DNA of 64,000 bases from Methylomicrobium sp051061015. GTDB taxonomy: Bacteria > Pseudomonadota > Gammaproteobacteria > Methylococcales > Methylomonadaceae. Made by a program: the position numbers and the translations under genes. The stretch is taken from the NCBI GenBank assembly GCA_051061015.1, contig JBPFEG010000046.1, positions 1 through 64,000 on the forward strand, in the 5' to 3' direction. The notes beneath the pieces are model-generated. The model made no database searches and was not told where the DNA came from. It saw only the letters and a program-made list of their open reading frames with translations. Position 1 is the first letter of the stretch. Every line of letters begins with the position of its first letter. Positions 62,875-64,000 of this stretch are shown one piece after another.

Positions 62875-64000
62875 ATGGAAAATGTAATTTCACTTTGGCA
62901 AAGCACCGGTATTTATAACATGACCAGCGGTCAGGCCTTTATGATGCTGGTCGGTTTTATGCTGTTGTATCTGGCGATTAAAAAAGGCTTTGAACCCTTG
63001 CTGCTGCTGCCTATCGGATTTGGCTCGGTACTGAGCAATATTCCGGTTGCCGGTATATCCGAGGAAGGCGGGATACTCTATTACCTCTATTTTGGCATCA
63101 AGGCCGGCATTTTTCCGTTGTTGATCTTCATGGGTGTCGGCGCGATGACCGATTTCGGGCCGATGATCGCGAATCCAAAAACCTTGCTGCTCGGCGCGGC
63201 CGCACAGCTAGGCATTTTTGCTTCGTTACTCGGCGCGCTAGCGTTGAATGTCGTGCCAGGGCTCGAGTTTTCCTTGAGGGATGCGGCCGCGATCGGCATC
63301 ATCGGCGGCGCCGATGGCCCCACCGCAATTTATGTGGCCTCGCGTCTTGCGCCGGATCTGCTCGGCGCGATCGCGGTGGCTGCCTACTCCTACATGGCGT
63401 TAGTTCCGTTGATTCAGCCTCCGATCATGCGCGCGCTGACGACCGAGGACGAACGTAAAATCGAGATGCAGCAATTGCGCGCGGTCAGCAAGACCGAAAA
63501 AATCGTTTTTCCGTTGATGCTGTTGACGCTTTGCGTGTTGATGCTTCCTTCCGCCGCCCCATTAGTCGGCATGTTTGCCTTGGGCAATCTGATGAATGCC
63601 TGCGGCGTGGTTGAACGTTTGAGCCAGACCGCACAAAATGAGCTGATCAACATTGTAACGATCTTTTTAGGTTTGTCGGTCGGATCGAAGCTGAGCGCGG
63701 AAGCGTTTCTGCAATATAAAACACTCGGGATTCTGGCGCTCGGCGCGGTCGCTTTTGCGATCGGCACGGCCGGCGGCGTGATCATGGCGAAGATCATGAA
63801 CCGGTTCAGCAGCACCCAGATCAATCCGCTAATTGGTGCGGCCGGTGTTTCGGCCGTGCCGATGGCCGCTCGCGTTGCGAATAAAATAGGCCTGGAAAGC
63901 AATCCGCATAATTTTCTGTTGATGCACGCGATGGGACCTAACGTGGCTGGAGTGATTGGTTCAGCTGTGGCTGCAGGCGTATTGTTGAGCCTTGTCAAAT
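62875..64000 (+). CDS. oadB: Oxaloacetate decarboxylase beta subunit, Na+ pump (partial, 3' end outside window)
   Basis: The first 375 codons of a membrane protein that runs off the right edge with no stop. GIIGGADGPTAIYVASRL carries the Asp essential for Na+ transport (Asp203 in Klebsiella), and GPNVAGVIGSAVAAG carries the Asn/Ser of the second ion site. It decarboxylates carboxybiotin on OadA and exports Na+. ATG at 62875 gives the normal N-terminus (MENVISLWQSTGIY). Confidence 0.94.
   Translation, partial: MENVISLWQSTGIYNMTSGQAFMMLVGFMLLYLAIKKGFEPLLLLPIGFGSVLSNIPVAGISEEGGILYYLYFGIKAGIFPLLIFMGVGAMTDFGPMIANPKTLLLGAAAQLGIFASLLGALALNVVPGLEFSLRDAAAIGIIGGADGPTAIYVASRLAPDLLGAIAVAAYSYMALVPLIQPPIMRALTTEDERKIEMQQLRAVSKTEKIVFPLMLLTLCVLMLPSAAPLVGMFALGNLMNACGVVERLSQTAQNELINIVTIFLGLSVGSKLSAEAFLQYKTLGILALGAVAFAIGTAGGVIMAKIMNRFSSTQINPLIGAAGVSAVPMAARVANKIGLESNPHNFLLMHAMGPNVAGVIGSAVAAGVLLSLVK

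Overview
The window is chromosomal DNA from a gammaproteobacterial (type I) methanotroph of the Methylobacter/Methylomonas kind. The best evidence is a nearly complete set of serine-cycle and C1-transfer genes at 40.6-53.9 kb: ftfL, glyA, glycerate kinase, mtdA, mdh, hydroxypyruvate reductase, sga, mcl and mtkAB. A TIGR04073-like exosortase-associated protein and close similarity to general gammaproteobacterial housekeeping genes (hisBHAFIE-tatABC, ppx, oadGAB, the end of ftsH) fit this. No rRNA, tRNA, CRISPR array, insertion sequence or phage gene was found.

Layout. 0-5.1 kb: ftsH tail; a MerR-type regulator with a cobalamin-binding domain; an FAD oxidoreductase overlapping an MnmM-type tRNA methyltransferase (a possible two-gene route to mnm5U in tRNA); a DUF2956-like protein; a GST-like gene divergent from an HxlR regulator with two matching operator-like palindromes between them. 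5.2-10.4 kb, minus strand: hisBHAFIE followed by tatABC. 10.6-17.4 kb: a PAS-PAS-PP2C phosphatase, a membrane fatty acid hydroxylase, fumC, two lipoproteins and a TIGR04073-like protein.

17.8-32.4 kb is the most unusual part: two divergent operons built from DUF2309 proteins (DabA, a carbonic-anhydrase-like zinc protein of DAB inorganic-carbon accumulation systems) and NuoL/M-type ion-conducting membrane proteins. The minus-strand operon is a simple dabA-dabB pair. The plus-strand operon has a 1103-residue DabA and four antiporter-like subunits. Both DabA proteins keep the Cys-x-Asp, His and Cys residues of the zinc site. All five membrane subunits keep the TM5 Glu of this family. These are not complex I genes, because no nuoA-K or peripheral-arm subunit is present.

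32.6-40.4 kb: a BFD-like [2Fe-2S] protein, a CaCA-type cation exchanger, a 730-base gene-free stretch with palindromes, and a tightly overlapped operon for a caa3-like oxidase (CtaG, triheme cytochrome c, CoxB with fused cytochrome c, CoxA-CoxC fusion, small membrane protein). In the CoxA part the K-channel lysine position holds glutamine.

40.6-53.9 kb: the C1 cluster. Minus strand: mtdA, glycerate kinase, glyA, an antitoxin-PIN toxin pair, ftfL. Plus strand: mdh. Minus strand: sga, hpr. Plus strand, divergent from sga: mcl, mtkA, mtkB. Together they take formate and methylene groups through tetrahydrofolate to serine, then hydroxypyruvate, glycerate and 2-phosphoglycerate, and cleave malate through malyl-CoA to acetyl-CoA and glyoxylate. 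No PEP carboxylase gene lies in the window.

54-64 kb: an Ala/Pro-rich lipoprotein, a di-haem cytochrome c peroxidase, a membrane-anchored protein of unknown function beside ppx, a two-gene ABC exporter, and oadGAB for a sodium-pumping decarboxylase, with oadB running off the right edge.
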